Source of the DNA: Byssochlamys sp. IMV 00236
Lineage: Eukaryota; Ascomycota; Eurotiomycetes; Eurotiales; Thermoascaceae
Direction of reading: 5' to 3'
NCBI GenBank assembly: GCA_001931875.2
Contig: MSJH02000682.1
Location: 1-29,454, forward strand
DNA length: 29,454 bases
Made by a program: the position numbers and the translations under genes. The notes under the pieces are model-generated. The model was not told the origin of the DNA. It made no database searches and worked only from the letters and a program-made list of their open reading frames with translations. Shown here one piece after another: positions 10,091 to 21,119 of the stretch (position 1 is its first letter; each line of letters starts with the position of its first letter).

Positions 10091-11045
10091 TAACCCTTGA
10101 CCAACTCCCCTTGATCGATGAAGATCTTCGTATGCAGCGGTGATACATCAAAAAGGGGAACAGTTAAAGGGTTCATCTTTGGACTCGTCGTCATGATCCA
10201 GTAGAACAATGGATATGATAAGGACACTCATATGTCTACGTGCCAGTCACTAATTTTGAACCATTCCTGTTGTATTCAGCTTTGTAAAAGTCTAAAATCG
10301 ACAACTTGTAGACAAATTATAGAAAGAAAAGGGGCTAAATGATGTACGATAAGCCAATACAAATAAAATATGTATGCAACAATAGGATGGCCTAACTCAT
10401 CAAATAGGTCAAACATGTCAAAGTCATATAGAGCTTGGTTTGTCCTTATCAATTGGATCAATGCCTCAAAAGGCAGTTTGAAAGAGTCAATCCCTCTTTC
10501 TGATACACTATTTTCAGAAATCATTCGTACACATTACAAAATCAATAACAATAAACACGTTAGTTGATTTTCTATGCCTTCTTTATTGGCTAAAAGATAA
10601 CATTTAATATATAAAATTAGCTTGATATTTTGAGAGATAAAAGTTAAATGCGGCCAGCGCTTTGGGGGCAAGAGTAAAAAAAGTACCTGGTGAAAAATGC
10701 AGAATACAATCAATTATGATGAAAATTTCGAGAAACGCTTCGGTGCCAAAGAAGCCTCTCTCTATAAAGAAGCATGTGGCAGCACGATGAGCAGGGGCCT
10801 CAATACGCTGAATAGCGCGAATTAGACGATCTATGAAAGTACCAAAGGCATAGCCAACCTTGTCTTAATGCCAATAATCGGGGTAAGTCAAAGACATTTG
10901 AAAAGAATGGCTACTAAAATTCTTCAATAGATTCAGTTGTGACTTCTTAATTGCAGTGGCAATTTAACGTTCCCGTATTTCCAAGCAATTGTCCAATTGA
11001 GGGCGGAACGACTGTAAGCAGATGATTCCTTCTTTAATACTTCAG
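10090..11045 (-). pseudogene. Unidentified coding-like fragments, probably a decayed gene or element
   Basis: Several minus-strand blocks look like protein but do not assemble into one clean gene. They are about 11045-10930 (contains SALNWTIAWKYGNVKLPLQL, then TGA), 10864-10687 (open for 59 codons, GTFIDRLIRAIQRIEAPAHR then a hydrophobic EAFLEIFIIIDCI, followed by a GT donor), 10524-10276 (FEALIQLIRTNQALYDFDMF) and about 10260-10090 (contains one TGA; later MTTSPKMNPLTVPLFDV). Stops between blocks and the lack of a start or consistent splice phase suggest decay. I cannot name the family. The plus-strand frames here are also open in places, so some blocks may be chance. Confidence 0.3.
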
Positions 11046-11064
11046 CTGTCAAGCATCTATAACA

Positions 11065-11865
11065 ATGGTAAAGTACAAATTACAACAATTATAGAGGGTG
11101 AATGGATGGATGAATGAGCAGATGAATGGATTGATGAGGAGAAAGAGAGAAAAAAAGAAAAGAAAATAAAGGCAGAAGAGGGGGAGAGAGAGAGCATGTG
11201 AATGGAGAATGATGTAAAGGCAATGGAATGCTAATCATTTACAATTGAAATTAGGGTATTGACTTGAAAAAACACCACGTTAAGAACAGCAACCGTACTT
11301 CCCCTAAGTCTGACAACGTTTACTTGGCTTTATTGGTCAAGGTACAGCAAAAAGGCATATACGACAATGACACAATTCTCATTTTGCGATTTTTTTCTTT
11401 TCTCTTTAGCTTTACCGTTTCCTTGCTCGTCGTACTGATGCTAAATTCAACAAGGTCGTCTTGAAGCGTCTCTTTATGTCTCGTGTCAACCGTCCTCCCG
11501 TCAGTCTTTCTCGTGTTGTTCGCAGCGCCAAGGGTAACAACACTGTCGTCGTTGTCGGTACCGTCACTGATGACAGCCGTCTCCTTGAAGTCCCCAAGCT
11601 CTCTGTTGCTGCCCTTCACTTCACCAAGACCGTCAAGGCCCGTATCTTGAAGGCTGGTGGTGAATGTTTGACCTTAGATCAATTGGCCCTCCGTGCTCCT
11701 ACTGGTGCCAATACCATCCTCATCCGTGGTGCTAAGAACGCTCGTGAATCTGCCAAGCACTTTGGTTTCGGTCCTCACAAGAACAAGAAGCCCTATGTCC
11801 GTTCTGAAGGTCGCAAGTTCGAACGTGCTCGTGGTAAGCGTTCTTCTCGTGGTTTCAAGGTTTAG
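11065..11865 (+). CDS. RPL18: 60S ribosomal protein eL18
   Basis: Cytosolic large-subunit protein eL18. Exons are 11065-11067 (ATG only), 11255-11341 and 11410-11865; 181 residues (yeast 186). The joined start MGIDLKKHH, then [79 protein letters not shown] and the basic tail [13 protein letters not shown] follow the family end to end. Intron 1 is long for this window (187 nt) and purine-rich with repeated GGATGAATG-like units; such start-codon introns are common in ribosomal protein genes. Codon use is strongly biased to C-ending codons (e.g. GTC, CGT, AAG), unlike neighbours, as expected for high expression. Confidence 0.97.
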
Positions 11866-11877
11866 ATATCATTTTGT

Positions 11878-11883
11878 AATAAA
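11878..11883 (+). terminator. Polyadenylation signal of RPL18
   Basis: AATAAA 13 bp after the RPL18 stop codon, followed by T/G-rich sequence. It lies in the 94-bp gap to the convergent histone-chaperone gene. Confidence 0.6.
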
Positions 11884-11959
11884 ACAGCATTGTGTAAAAC
11901 TTGGAAGCATTTTTTATTGCATATGTAGAAAATATTATTTATTTATACACCAAACAAAT

Positions 11960-12652
11960 TTACTTTCTGGCTCTCTTAGACTTGGGTTTCTCTTCTTCTT
12001 CATCTTCATCTTCAGAGTTTAATTCGATTTCTTCATTTTCATCATCGGTGTCTTCATGACCAGTATAGAATTCAAGAAGATTAGGAAATACTTCCTCTCT
12101 ATATGTACAAGTATGCTTAGTATACATGTACACGTCAGGATAGTAGATGTATAAACTTACGAGATATAGACACCAGTTTGAACGTCATCGGAAGCGAACC
12201 ATTCAAAGAGAGGTGTTGGTTGATCATCATCGGCAGCCCTGCGCTTGTTAGACTGTCGGAATAAACATTTAATTTAATTCAAATACAGATACACTTATTT
12301 CATTCTTACCTTTGCCTTGCCTTCATGGTAGTCAATAGTAGACTTGGAAATGACAGTTCCATTTGACTCGGGGTCAAGAATAACTTCCTGTATACAAAAA
12401 AAAAAAAAAAGAGTTAGAGAAATTTAAGCTATACTATTTTAGTTATACCTTAGTCAAGACTTCGTTCTTGAAGACGCCGTTCTTTTTGTATTTCTAATAT
12501 ACCCTAGATGAGAAACCATATCTCAAAATGCACGCTTTTTTTTTTTTTTTTACTTACAGCAATGTATTTACGATAATAAGGTCTCTCGTCATCAAACTCG
12601 ACATGGAAGTCAGTCAAATTTTCTAATGCCTATTGTATTTTTTAACCATTAG

Positions 12653-12695
<43 letters not shown>

Positions 12696-12986
12696 ATGAT
12701 GTGTATGATATGCCCTTACCTCAATATCATCTTCAGTAGGAGACATACCAAAAATGGTGTTTCCAAGCTACAAAGCTCTAAGTACTTTTTTCTCGAGATT
12801 TGGTATACTTATTATTTTACTTACAGCAGTAGCATAAAAATTGGGGATCTTCTTTACAATTTCTCTACGTTTCTCCCAGATAGGCATCATCAATTTACGC
12901 TCTTGAATTGCGAGTTGCTCTCTAGCCTTCTCAGTTTCTTCTTGGATAACCCTGAGTTCATCTTCGAGATTGTCGTTACCAGACAT
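11960..12986 (-). CDS. NAP-family histone chaperone of the SET/TAF-I type
   Basis: Histone chaperone related to SET/TAF-Ibeta and Vps75, acting in the nucleus in nucleosome assembly. Seven exons in coding order: 12986-12825, 12767-12720, 12629-12558, 12493-12449, 12387-12310, 12252-12161, 12098-11960; 211 residues. It has an N-terminal dimerisation helix (EDELRVIQEETEKAREQLAI), the RREIVKKIPNFYATAL hinge, the earmuff-domain segment FHVEFDDERPYYRKYIAKYK, LDPESNGTVISKSTIDY, TPLFEWFASDD, and an acidic C-terminal tail ending in a short basic KSKRARK that could be a nuclear localisation signal. Five of the six introns are 57-64 nt; intron 3 (12630-12719) is 90 nt and carries 38 consecutive T on the sense strand. 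Confidence 0.93.
12653..12690 (+). repeat. 38-base poly(A) run (poly(T) in the sense of the host gene)
   Basis: An uninterrupted A run inside intron 3 of the histone-chaperone gene. On the transcript it is a U-tract directly upstream of a CTAAT branch-point-like sequence. Its exact length may be affected by sequencing slippage. Confidence 0.9.
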
Positions 12987-13510
12987 TTTGATTCAATAGA
13001 AATAAAACAGAAAAAAAGAAAAGAAAAATGAAAAAGCTTTGGTAAAGGGTTTAATAAACGACGCGTCTCAAAAAAGACGTCCAACCAAGCCATTGTCGTG
13101 ACTTTTTTGCATGAATTGTTTATGGTTACACACCACTTAGGAAGATACATTTCATATGGCGGTGTTTTGCTGCAAATTGAACACGTAATGAAGGGTATTC
13201 ACCACTGAAACTTTTTCAGCACCTACGTATATTTTTATTAATTCATTGAAACCCTCGTTTCGCACTTTGAATTTCAAAGTCCTGTTTTAGTTGATATTAC
13301 AGTGCTTCTACGTTCTTTTGTTTAGACGAATCAAAATGTAATTTTAGAAGACTTGTTTACCTTTTTTGTATTAGCTGTAAAAGGAAATTCAGAAAGAAGT
13401 GAGACTAATAGAGATAATTGTTCAGACTTTTTCTTTTACCTGTAATAATCTTAATTCCTTTTACAAGGAAAACCGTGCTTAATATGGTGATTTATGAATT
13501 AAATATGATT
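12987..13510. other. Intergenic region 5' of the histone-chaperone gene
   Basis: It holds the chaperone promoter and the DNA 3' of the Fanzor-like relic. I see no gene. Short open frames on both strands lack motifs. Confidence 0.45.
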
Positions 13511-14035
13511 TTAACCTCTGGAATAAGCTTCTGGCCTACTCAAGCCTTTCCAGATTACAAAAGAGATTTTCATCATATTCTTTGCAACGTTGACATCGCG
13601 TTGCCATAATGTATTATTGCTTTTGACGTCATTCACACCATCCAAAGTATCAGTTTCACATCAACAATAATTTCTTGAGGTTTTGGACTCATCAATTGGC
13701 ACAACAAGAAGGTCACCAGAAGCTTCTCTCTTTTTCAAGCAGCGACACACAACACCAGCTGCACCGCAACGTAAGCCTTTCATTTTCACCATGTCCTTTC
13801 CGAACATACCATTCCCAAAGACAACAAGTGGAACTTTGAACCTGTTTTCTTTAAATTTCAAAGGTTTCCATTTATTTCTCCTAGTAAAGTATACAAAATG
13901 AGTAGGTTTATTCTAACAAATAAAAGTGTAGCTATGAATTTACTTTCTGTATTGTTGTTGCCTATTCTTTCCTTTCTTCTTTTCGTTTTTGTGTAGTCCC
14001 TTCTTTTTTGTTGCTGTATTCTGTAATTGAGAATC
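13511..14035 (-). pseudogene. Broken Fanzor-like gene (eukaryotic TnpB relative), C-terminal half
   Basis: The minus strand reads, with three in-frame stops, as the C-terminal half of a Fanzor/TnpB-like protein. In order: basic KKGKNRQQQYRK (then a stop), TRRNKWKPLKFKENRFKVPL, VVFGNGMFGKDMVKMKGL, LKKREASGDLLVVPIDES (start of the conserved IDExxTS block), KTSRNYC (then TGA, where a zinc-finger Cys pair is expected), and NTLWQRDVNVAKNMMKI, whose RDVNxAxN matches the last RuvC motif. The Asp codon is 13595-13597. Reading ends at TAA 13511-13513. The family encodes RNA-guided nucleases carried by mobile elements. The stops, missing N-terminal half and absent second Cys pair mean this copy is not functional. 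No terminal repeats were found. Assignment rests on recalled motif order. Confidence 0.7.
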
Positions 14036-14607
14036 TACTGTATACACGTTCTTCAATACGCTAAAGTTGAATATTCTTTGAAATAATTCAAGTTAATTGA
14101 CATAACCCCTTGGTACTCGTTCCTCACAAAAACAGAGAATACATTGGCACTAATGGTCACAAATTGCTAAAATCATACTAAACTACCTCTTCCTCCTTAT
14201 TTTATATAGTTGTATCTTCACAAAAAGTTGGTATATGGGTTGTATATTTACTCATGCACCAGAGCCTTTTTTAATCATATCATGACATCTAAAGCCAATG
14301 ATCAATATGTATGTATTTATATCGTTATGTGCTTTACGATGACAAATACAAACATCGTGACCTTTTGTACATGTATTACGAGCGAGAACTTTAAAGATCT
14401 GGTATTAAGACCGCTATACCTTTTTCATACTTGAACACAGATAAGCCGTTGTCTTACTTGAGCGTACACGGAAATAGGATGATGAACTTGTCGCGATAAA
14501 ATAGGGGTTTCTCATGTAAGCATTTGAATGGCTCGATGTACAGTTACATCTTTATCGAAAATTATGCATACGATTGCATAAACGCGTCATAGATTTTTCA
14601 ATCACAA
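14036..14607. other. Region between the Fanzor-like relic and cyclophilin copy 1
   Basis: It probably contains decayed sequence from the N-terminal half of the relic, because the relic's reading frame runs into it, but no motif survives. Plus-strand open frame 14210-14434 has no recognisable feature. The 3' end approaches the cyclophilin 3' UTR. Confidence 0.35.
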
Positions 14608-14618
14608 AGAAATAGATC

Positions 14619-14624
14619 TTTATT
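14619..14624 (-). terminator. Polyadenylation signal of cyclophilin copy 1
   Basis: AATAAA on the minus strand, about 20 bp after the stop codon, conserved at the same place in copy 2. Confidence 0.55.
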
Positions 14625-14645
14625 CGTCATTGTAGCATAGCGTGT

Positions 14646-15351
14646 TTACAATACACCACAATTCGTGATAATAACTTCGCTTTTGGGTTTACCACTAGCT
14701 GAGCCCTGAAGTTCAATCCTCTTTACGAGATCCATTCTAAAAAGAGTCAGTATTACTGGTATTTTATGTATCATCTCAGACTTACCCTTCAACAACTTCA
14801 CCAAACACGACATGTGCTCCGTCCAACCAGCTAGTAACAACTGTCGTAATGAAGAACTGAGAGCCGTTTGTGTTCTTGCCAGCATTAGCCATAGACAACA
14901 GTCCAGGTCGGTCATGCTTCAACTTGAAGTTTTCGTCTTCAAATTTCTCACCTATACGCGTTAAAATAAAAGATTAGGTTCCGGCCTTTGACAGTAAGTT
15001 CTGAAGCTTTACCATAGATGGACTTTCCACCAGTGCCGTTTCCTCTGGTGAAGTCACCACCTTGAAGCATAAAATTAGGAATGATACGATGGAATTTACT
15101 TCCTTTGTATCCAAAGCCATGTTCACCAGTACAGAGCTCGCGGAAATTTTTAGCTGTCTTGGGGACAACATCATCAAAAAGCTTGAAGACAATACGCTAT
15201 AGACATTATTTAGCGATAAGCTCCCGAGGTTACTTTTGCCTTTATACTTACTCCAGCAGGCTGGCCGTCAATAGCAACGTCAAAGAAAGTCTAAATCATA
15301 ATTTAGAGCATAGTCCTTATAGGTTTATCATCTACTTACGTTAGCTCCCAT
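14646..15351 (-). CDS. Cyclophilin A-type peptidyl-prolyl cis-trans isomerase, copy 1
   Basis: Cytosolic prolyl isomerase; the family is the binding target of cyclosporin A. Coding order: 15351-15340, 15290-15252, 15196-15013, 14951-14786, 14736-14646; 163 residues, the standard single-domain length. Active-site features are present: [20 protein letters not shown] (Arg, Phe, Met, Gln of the pocket), [18 protein letters not shown], the binding-site Trp in [14 protein letters not shown], and a Cys near the C-terminus (NCGVL). All splice sites are consensus and exon lengths are 12/39/184/166/91. It lies tandem to exportin-4 on the same strand. It has an inverted paralogue at 24190-24895 with identical intron sizes. 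C-terminal exon reads [19 protein letters not shown]. Confidence 0.97.
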
Positions 15352-15398
15352 TTTTTGTTTTACAATAGGAAAAGGTAGGTAGACAGCCAAAGATGAGT

Positions 15399-15408
15399 CC
15401 TTTTTATG
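15399..15408 (-). promoter_or_regulatory. TATA-like element of cyclophilin copy 1
   Basis: CATAAAAAGG on the minus strand about 48-57 bp upstream of the start codon. The matching element in copy 2 is CATAAAAGG at the same distance. Confidence 0.5.
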
Positions 15409-15437
15409 CCAAAACGTTTACTCGGAGCCTGAATATG

Positions 15438-15745
15438 TTTTTCCCATAAACTTAATTTTTTTTTTTTTACCTGTCAATCATCAAACGTGATATGCACGCA
15501 CTGTTTCCATACGATAGGCGCATATTATGACAACTTTTGCCATAGTGACTGTAGTTTTATTTATAAAGACGGACATGTTCTGCAGCAAGTAAACAAAAGA
15601 AAAGCCCCCCCCCCCAATTTGCACTGCTTGTCTAACCTTTTTTGTATTAACAACAAGATTTATTTTTGGTAAACAGAGCGGGTCTCACATACACAGCAAA
15701 TAAAGAAATCAATACTAAGCCAAATAAAATATACATCATAATTCT
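15438..15745. other. Region between exportin-4 3' end and cyclophilin copy 1
   Basis: About 300 bp with no gene. It contains a T run (15457-15468) and a C run (15606-15615). It holds the exportin-4 3' UTR. Confidence 0.45.
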
Positions 15746-18700
15746 CTATTTCACTCTCAATACAGCACGAACGTCCATCAAGAAGGAAAGTAATGCTTCT
15801 AAAAATTCAGTTGAGCTCTTGGTTGGTGGTTGTTGCTTAGGTATGGCCATATCTAATGTTCCAAATGCCTCTAATAGACGTGGTTGATACTCCGCTGCTT
15901 GTTGTGAGATAACTTGATGGGCAAGCATCATGTACACCTCCTATTCAAAATAAGTAATACGTTCACACTATCTTTTGTATTTCTTACTCTTTGGACACAC
16001 ATCAACACTAGTAATGCATCTGCAGATGATTCAAGGACGCTTGTATCCAAGTGTTCAAACAATAAATTATGCATTAATGTTTCCAAGAACTTTTGCAGCG
16101 AGGGTTTCAGGAATTCAATATTGGTTCCATTCATTTGCTGATGCATGGCCCATACAGTCAAGGGTGTGGCAGCTCGAAGGGTTAGGATGTTGATTTCTGG
16201 TATATCATGCTGAATGCCAAACTGTAAGCTACCCATTAGGTTGTTGAATAATGCAGGTGGTAAACCAGACAGTTTATCTGGGAATATCTCTATTAAATGT
16301 GAAATCAATTGTACATATTGACGACATAAGGAAGGAATCTAAAACAAAGGATCAGTCTCTTTACAGAAAAATATAAGCGTTTTTTTTTCCCTTACCTTGA
16401 GCATTTCTAAATCAACCATGGGGATCACAACGTTTATACCAAACAAGACAACATCTGCCACTCCTCTATCATTATCTAACCCTTGTTCTTTCCTACTAAA
16501 GTCTTCAATGCCAGACGCCATCACATTGGAGAGCATAGCCAATGCAGTCGATATATCTTCATACGGTTGATCTTCTTCTTCTTCTTGTGTATGCATTCTC
16601 TTCTTGCCTTGATTAGCGGCTCCAAAGGATTGAATAATCTGATTTATGGCTGCAAATAATGTTTGCTTGTTTTCAGGCGTAAGATATCCAAAATCTAATC
16701 GACCAGCAAGATGTGAAAACAAATGAAGAATGACCAGCTGCACCTCTGGAACACTCTTGTAAATGTTCATTAGTTGAATGAAGCTATCAAAGAATCGCGC
16801 ACAAAAGTTGAATATAATCTCTGTATTGTTGTATTGACAAGCTAGTGCTAAACCATCAAACATCTAACATATGTCAATACCCCTTATCATAAGGTTTCAT
16901 TTTATGTACTCACTTCTAATGCATTAATCACATTGTTGATCACTTCACCGTTTTGGTAATTGCTACGGAATCTGGGGTCATGAAGGACAGCACTGAGACG
17001 TTCCTTTAAATTCAAATATAAGCTACATTATTCACTCTACTTCGTATGAAACTTACCTCAATCATACTAAACATCATGCCAAAATAATTACTCTTCATTG
17101 TCTCATCAGTAGCTCCACTTGAGATAGTGGCAAGGGTTTGTATGAGTGAACTAATATTGAACAAGTAAATAAATTTGAGCCCCTGTCATAAGTGGTCTTT
17201 GCTTACCTGTGAATAACTTCTGGCAATTTTTGTAAGTTCTTTGCAAGAAACTCTACTAAACTAGGGAAACGGGCTACATAAGAGTTATTATTCATGCTTT
17301 ACTTTAAATCATCTTTGGTAATTTACCAGACTGCAAAAGCCCTCGTTTCATGTTTGTAGATGCTCCACAAGTATTGAGCCATTGGATAAGCTGTTTGAGT
17401 ACATCAGGATCTGCGTTCCATAAAACAAAGCTGCTTCTCATGCCTTCGATAAAAAAGTCTATCACTTGCAGTCCTTTCCCATCAGAAGGACCAGGTCTAC
17501 CAAAGGCCTTGGCAATATTTGGACTATGCATTAAAAAGAAGTGTTGGTAAAAAAGAATGAGGAGCAAATCCGTCCCTTATACCTAATGTAGCTATATTCG
17601 TTTTCATCTATCAACAAATAAGATTTGCACCATCTCTCCAAGTACCATACTAATGTTTCTGCTACACGAGGACTGCAATTGGACGCTTCAACGGTATTGG
17701 AATCAAAGTTAGATGTAAATCTAAACAGTTCAATAAAGGCTTCAGATAAGCGAACAGTCACATCTTGGTCAACACTTTGCGTTCCTGAAAGCTGCATGAT
17801 ACTCTCTGGTATCATCGGTTGCTCGCCTTTACCAGCGTCTGCAAGGACATGTGCTGCAATCAAAATAATCCAATGTATTTGTTCGTGAATAAGAAGAAGC
17901 TCCTGAACATTATCGGCGTGATTCGTAAAGAATGCTCGAAACTTATCATATCGTTCATAAAACAGTTGATGGAGACGTGCAATGCATGGCTGAGGATTTA
18001 TACGAGCAAGTGTTCCAATACAGGTCAACTGATCTCCAAATGTGTCCCAATCCTTAAACCCAGCATCAATCTCATCTTCCTCTTCTTCATCTTCAAGAAC
18101 AGCTTTCGCATGCTCTAGGCGTGTATTGATATATGTGTCTACTATCTGATAAGAGACATGGGTCAAGTATTGAACAAGATGTTGCTTTTGGTCTGGTGCC
18201 ATGCCATCCCAGATACTACTATCAGATACTTTGACCCAAGTTTGAAGACATTCATCACAGGCTTCACTTATCCAACCTTCATCGACTTCTACAATAGTAG
18301 CTCCAAGGCAACTGACAGTGATATGACCCACTTCATTTAAGAATTGAAAGAAACCAGGAATAGAACAGAGAATAGCCATGGACGTATTCTCGACCAGACG
18401 TCTAATGATTTGAATAGTACCAAGCATCTGTGGTCCTTGTTCGCTTAAAGCATCAGGTGTGGTACCGAACACAGTGATGCTAAACAAAAACAGTTCAATC
18501 ATTTCCCCCCTTTTTTTCTTTTTCTCCTTCTTTAATCACTTACTCACTCAACATCTTGCGAACACCATGAATCATCGTTTCGGCATAAGTTCTAATCATG
18601 TGCGTGTCATTATCAAAAAAATCTGGTTTGAACCCGGAAAGCTGAATCAAGCATTGTCTGCATCGATGACCTAACACATCATCGTCCTTTACAGTAGAAT

Positions 18701-19852
18701 AGGTCTATGCAACAGTATGATCAGTTCCAGGCCTTAATGGTTGTATAGTGTGTGTATGTGTGCACGCGCAAGCTAGCTGGACATTTACCATAAAGAACAG
18801 CCAAAGGACTTCGCTGTTTCCGATCACAGGTTGCCATCGCTTTGGATAAATCACATAGCTCTGTTTGACGGAGGATGGTCCATCTTCTTTATCAAAGTCA
18901 TCCAAATCGTTTTCTTTAGAAAATGTTCCTGCTAATACAGGCTTAGAATCCAATACAAATTCCCAATGCAGAATTTTTTCAATCAATACGATCATCTCTA
19001 CTAGTTCAGCGGGTGGATCCATATCGATTGACTTTGGACATTGACTAATGAAGGCATGAAGCTTTCCAAGAACCTGTTGAAGTAACGGTAAGAGTACGCT
19101 TGTCTCAAAAAACAATTTGCATTTGTGATGATGTTCCCAGGTAAGGCCAATGGTTGTTGCTTTCGTGTTGGAGAATTGGTCCATAAGGGCATTGGCAAAT
19201 GCTAGTCCAAGTATTCGCTACACATACATTTAGTTTACCCTTTTTGACATTCTCTTTTTCTCTCTCTCTCTCTCTCTCTTTTTCTTACTGCATTTTCAGC
19301 TTCCATGCCGATAAGTTCGGTTATATGAAGAAGGATTGTGTCGCTATCATCAAATCTATTATCAAACAAACTACGCTTTGTAATCAATGCTGCAGCCAAG
19401 ACAAGTTGTTCACGAACGTATTTCATCAAACTAAAAGAAAAAAAAATACGGTCAACATCACTTGACTATTCTAGAAAAGTGACATACTTTGGTCTTTGTA
19501 GGCAATAGTCTAATAAATAGTGCTTCAACTGACTCAAGTAAGGTAGATCATAAAGTGAATATTCTCTAACGGCAACGTCACCAATGGCCAAGGTGACTTG
19601 AAACTGAACCATGGGTGATTGCGTATGCTCTAAAACAAGTTTTTATTAACTTGCCCCTTCTATCTGAAGCGAAATGAGGTATATCTTACCGAGAATATAT
19701 TGACAGATGGGTAGAACATTAGGTATTTGACGAAATTGATTTAGAATCTGTTCTGCAGCTGCTCTTGTAGCCGGGATTTGGAAATCGCTGCATGCTTCTT
19801 CAAATTGTTTTGCAACTATGGCATAGTTTTCTGGTTCTTGATTGTTGCTCAT
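15746..19852 (-). CDS. XPO4: Exportin-4 (karyopherin-beta nuclear export receptor)
   Basis: HEAT-repeat nuclear transport receptor that carries cargo out of the nucleus with Ran-GTP. Coding order: 19852-19690, 19629-19488, 19430-19289, 19217-18789, 18704-18544, 18479-17583, 17523-17327, 17273-17207, 17150-17057, 17003-16914, 16863-16396, 16338-15988, 15940-15746; 1131 residues (human 1151). All 12 introns close in phase. Diagnostic blocks: N-terminal FRQIPNVLPICQYIL, QRPNLMKYVREQLVLAAALI, KILHWEFVLDSKP, CRQCLIQLSGFKPDFF, an acidic DEEEEDEIDAGF loop, and the C-terminal LKIPSLCRQYVQLISHLIEI then FPDKLSGLPPALFNNLMGSL, which follow exportin-4 rather than exportin-1, -5 or -7. The protein is all-helical with no signal or membrane span. 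Intron 3 carries a CT repeat. Confidence 0.95.
19257..19280. repeat. CT/GA dinucleotide repeat in exportin-4 intron 3
   Basis: A (TC)n tract of about ten units on the plus strand, GA in the sense of the gene, within intron 19218-19288. Confidence 0.85.
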
Positions 19853-20740
19853 AACAGATCTATCAAAACAGGCAGAAAAAAGATTTCAAAAGTTTCTGTT
19901 TTGTATCATCTTGTTAACAATGTGACTTTTTATTTTTGAACTGTCAATAATCTCCTCTCTTTCTCTTTCTCTTTTTCTATGTATATGTGTTGATATGGCT
20001 TGGTAGTTGTCTTTAGGGTTCATTGATATGTTTAAGCACAAATCTATTGCTTGGTGTATGAATACATTCCCTCTTCCTTTTAATACAGTACTTTTCTATT
20101 GTATAGTTGCCAAACAAAATAAAGACCCCCTTACGTATCTTGATGTTGATGGTCACATAGTTTACAATTGACAGTTACTTACATAACTACAGAGTTTATA
20201 TATAAAAGACTTTTCTTTTTACTTAAAGACGACAAGAATGCCTTCAAAAAAGAACCACAACTTCTTCAGCTGTCAAATTCAGTTCAATTGAGCTCCCGAT
20301 CCCGGTAAATTAAGTCTCTTTACCTACTAAGAAACTAAAAAAAAGACATTGAGACTTACCAGTGGGTATTTGAAATAATAAATACTAGGACAAAATGACC
20401 AATGTCAGAAGGAATATGTACAATGTGTAAGAGAAATGGATTCTATGAAATTTCTCCCGGTGCGTACATAACATCCTTTCGTTTATATAACGGATATTAT
20501 TTATTTAATTAAACGTTCTGACGAGATCAGGACAAAGGAAACGAAAAAAAGTACCATTTTGAAGTTAAGAGTGATAACAACTGTGAGAATAATGTACTTT
20601 TCTCATATTACGTTGTCTATTTTGCTTTTAAAAATTAAGAGAATTGGACTTACATTGCAAGTAGAACCTTTGGCCATAAAACATCCATATATAATCTCTC
20701 TTTTACCTGATAACATTTGGATATTTTATACGAAATCAAT
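19853..20740. other. Upstream region of exportin-4 and unassigned DNA
   Basis: Holds the exportin-4 promoter (pyrimidine-rich CTCTCTTTCTCTTTCTC near 19953-19970). A TATATATAAAAG element (near 20197) precedes a 17-codon open frame starting MPSKKNHNFFS (about 20238). The spacing resembles a gene start, but no continuation was found. No other gene is seen. Confidence 0.35.
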
Positions 20741-20749
20741 AGAATCGTA

Positions 20750-21040
20750 CTACTCACTCATAGCACTACATCTTGTATCATAAAAAGGGGCCATTATATA
20801 CTCTAACTTTGCCTTCAGTCTATTCACAATAACTGTCCAGCAATCGAGTATGTTATTGTGATGTTTAAATATTTTTGCACTCATTAATTCCACTGTAGCT
20901 TGGATTCTTTTGAGCTTCTCAGTGTTAAGTTGATCAATAATGCGTAATAAGGATGTGACTATATCTATTGTCATTGGTACAGTTCTGATGCTGTGGTATA
21001 TCTTCAATATAGTAACTTGAGTGATTTAGAAAAAGCACTA
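20750..21040 (-). pseudogene. Unidentified coding-like fragment
   Basis: The minus strand is open for about 85 codons with a helical, hydrophilic reading (e.g. DIVTSLLRIIDQLNTEKLKR and ELMSAKIFKHHNNILDCW), ending at a stop near 20750. There is no upstream start in frame beyond the block. A possible splice acceptor (TTGAAG) precedes it. I do not recognise the family. It could be a leftover exon of a lost gene or part of a mobile element. Confidence 0.25.
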
Positions 21041-21119
21041 TTAAAGACTATTCCCAAAAGTAAATGTTTTGCACCAAAGAAAACCTAAAAAAGAAGAAAA
21101 AAAGTCAGCAACGATGCCA

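Larger units (their letters stand above)
14608..15437 (-). repeat. Inverted duplication, copy 1 (cyclophilin unit)
   Basis: A block of about 830 bp, from roughly 85 bp upstream of the cyclophilin start through its 3' UTR, matches 24104-24933 in the opposite orientation. Promoter, 5' leader, all introns and 3' UTR are near-identical by eye; coding exons are less alike. The ends are approximate. Confidence 0.9.

Noticed and set aside
11320..12022. Other-frame open readings over RPL18
   Set aside because: They overlap a highly codon-biased ribosomal gene in other frames and lack any motif.
16321..16400. Apparent frameshift at the exportin-4 exon 11/12 junction
   Set aside because: A recount of the bases showed the exon begins at 16338 in phase 0; the gene is intact.
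20238..20300. MPSKKNHNFFS micro-ORF as a gene
   Set aside because: Only 17 codons, with no splice continuation or homology seen, despite a TATA-like element upstream.
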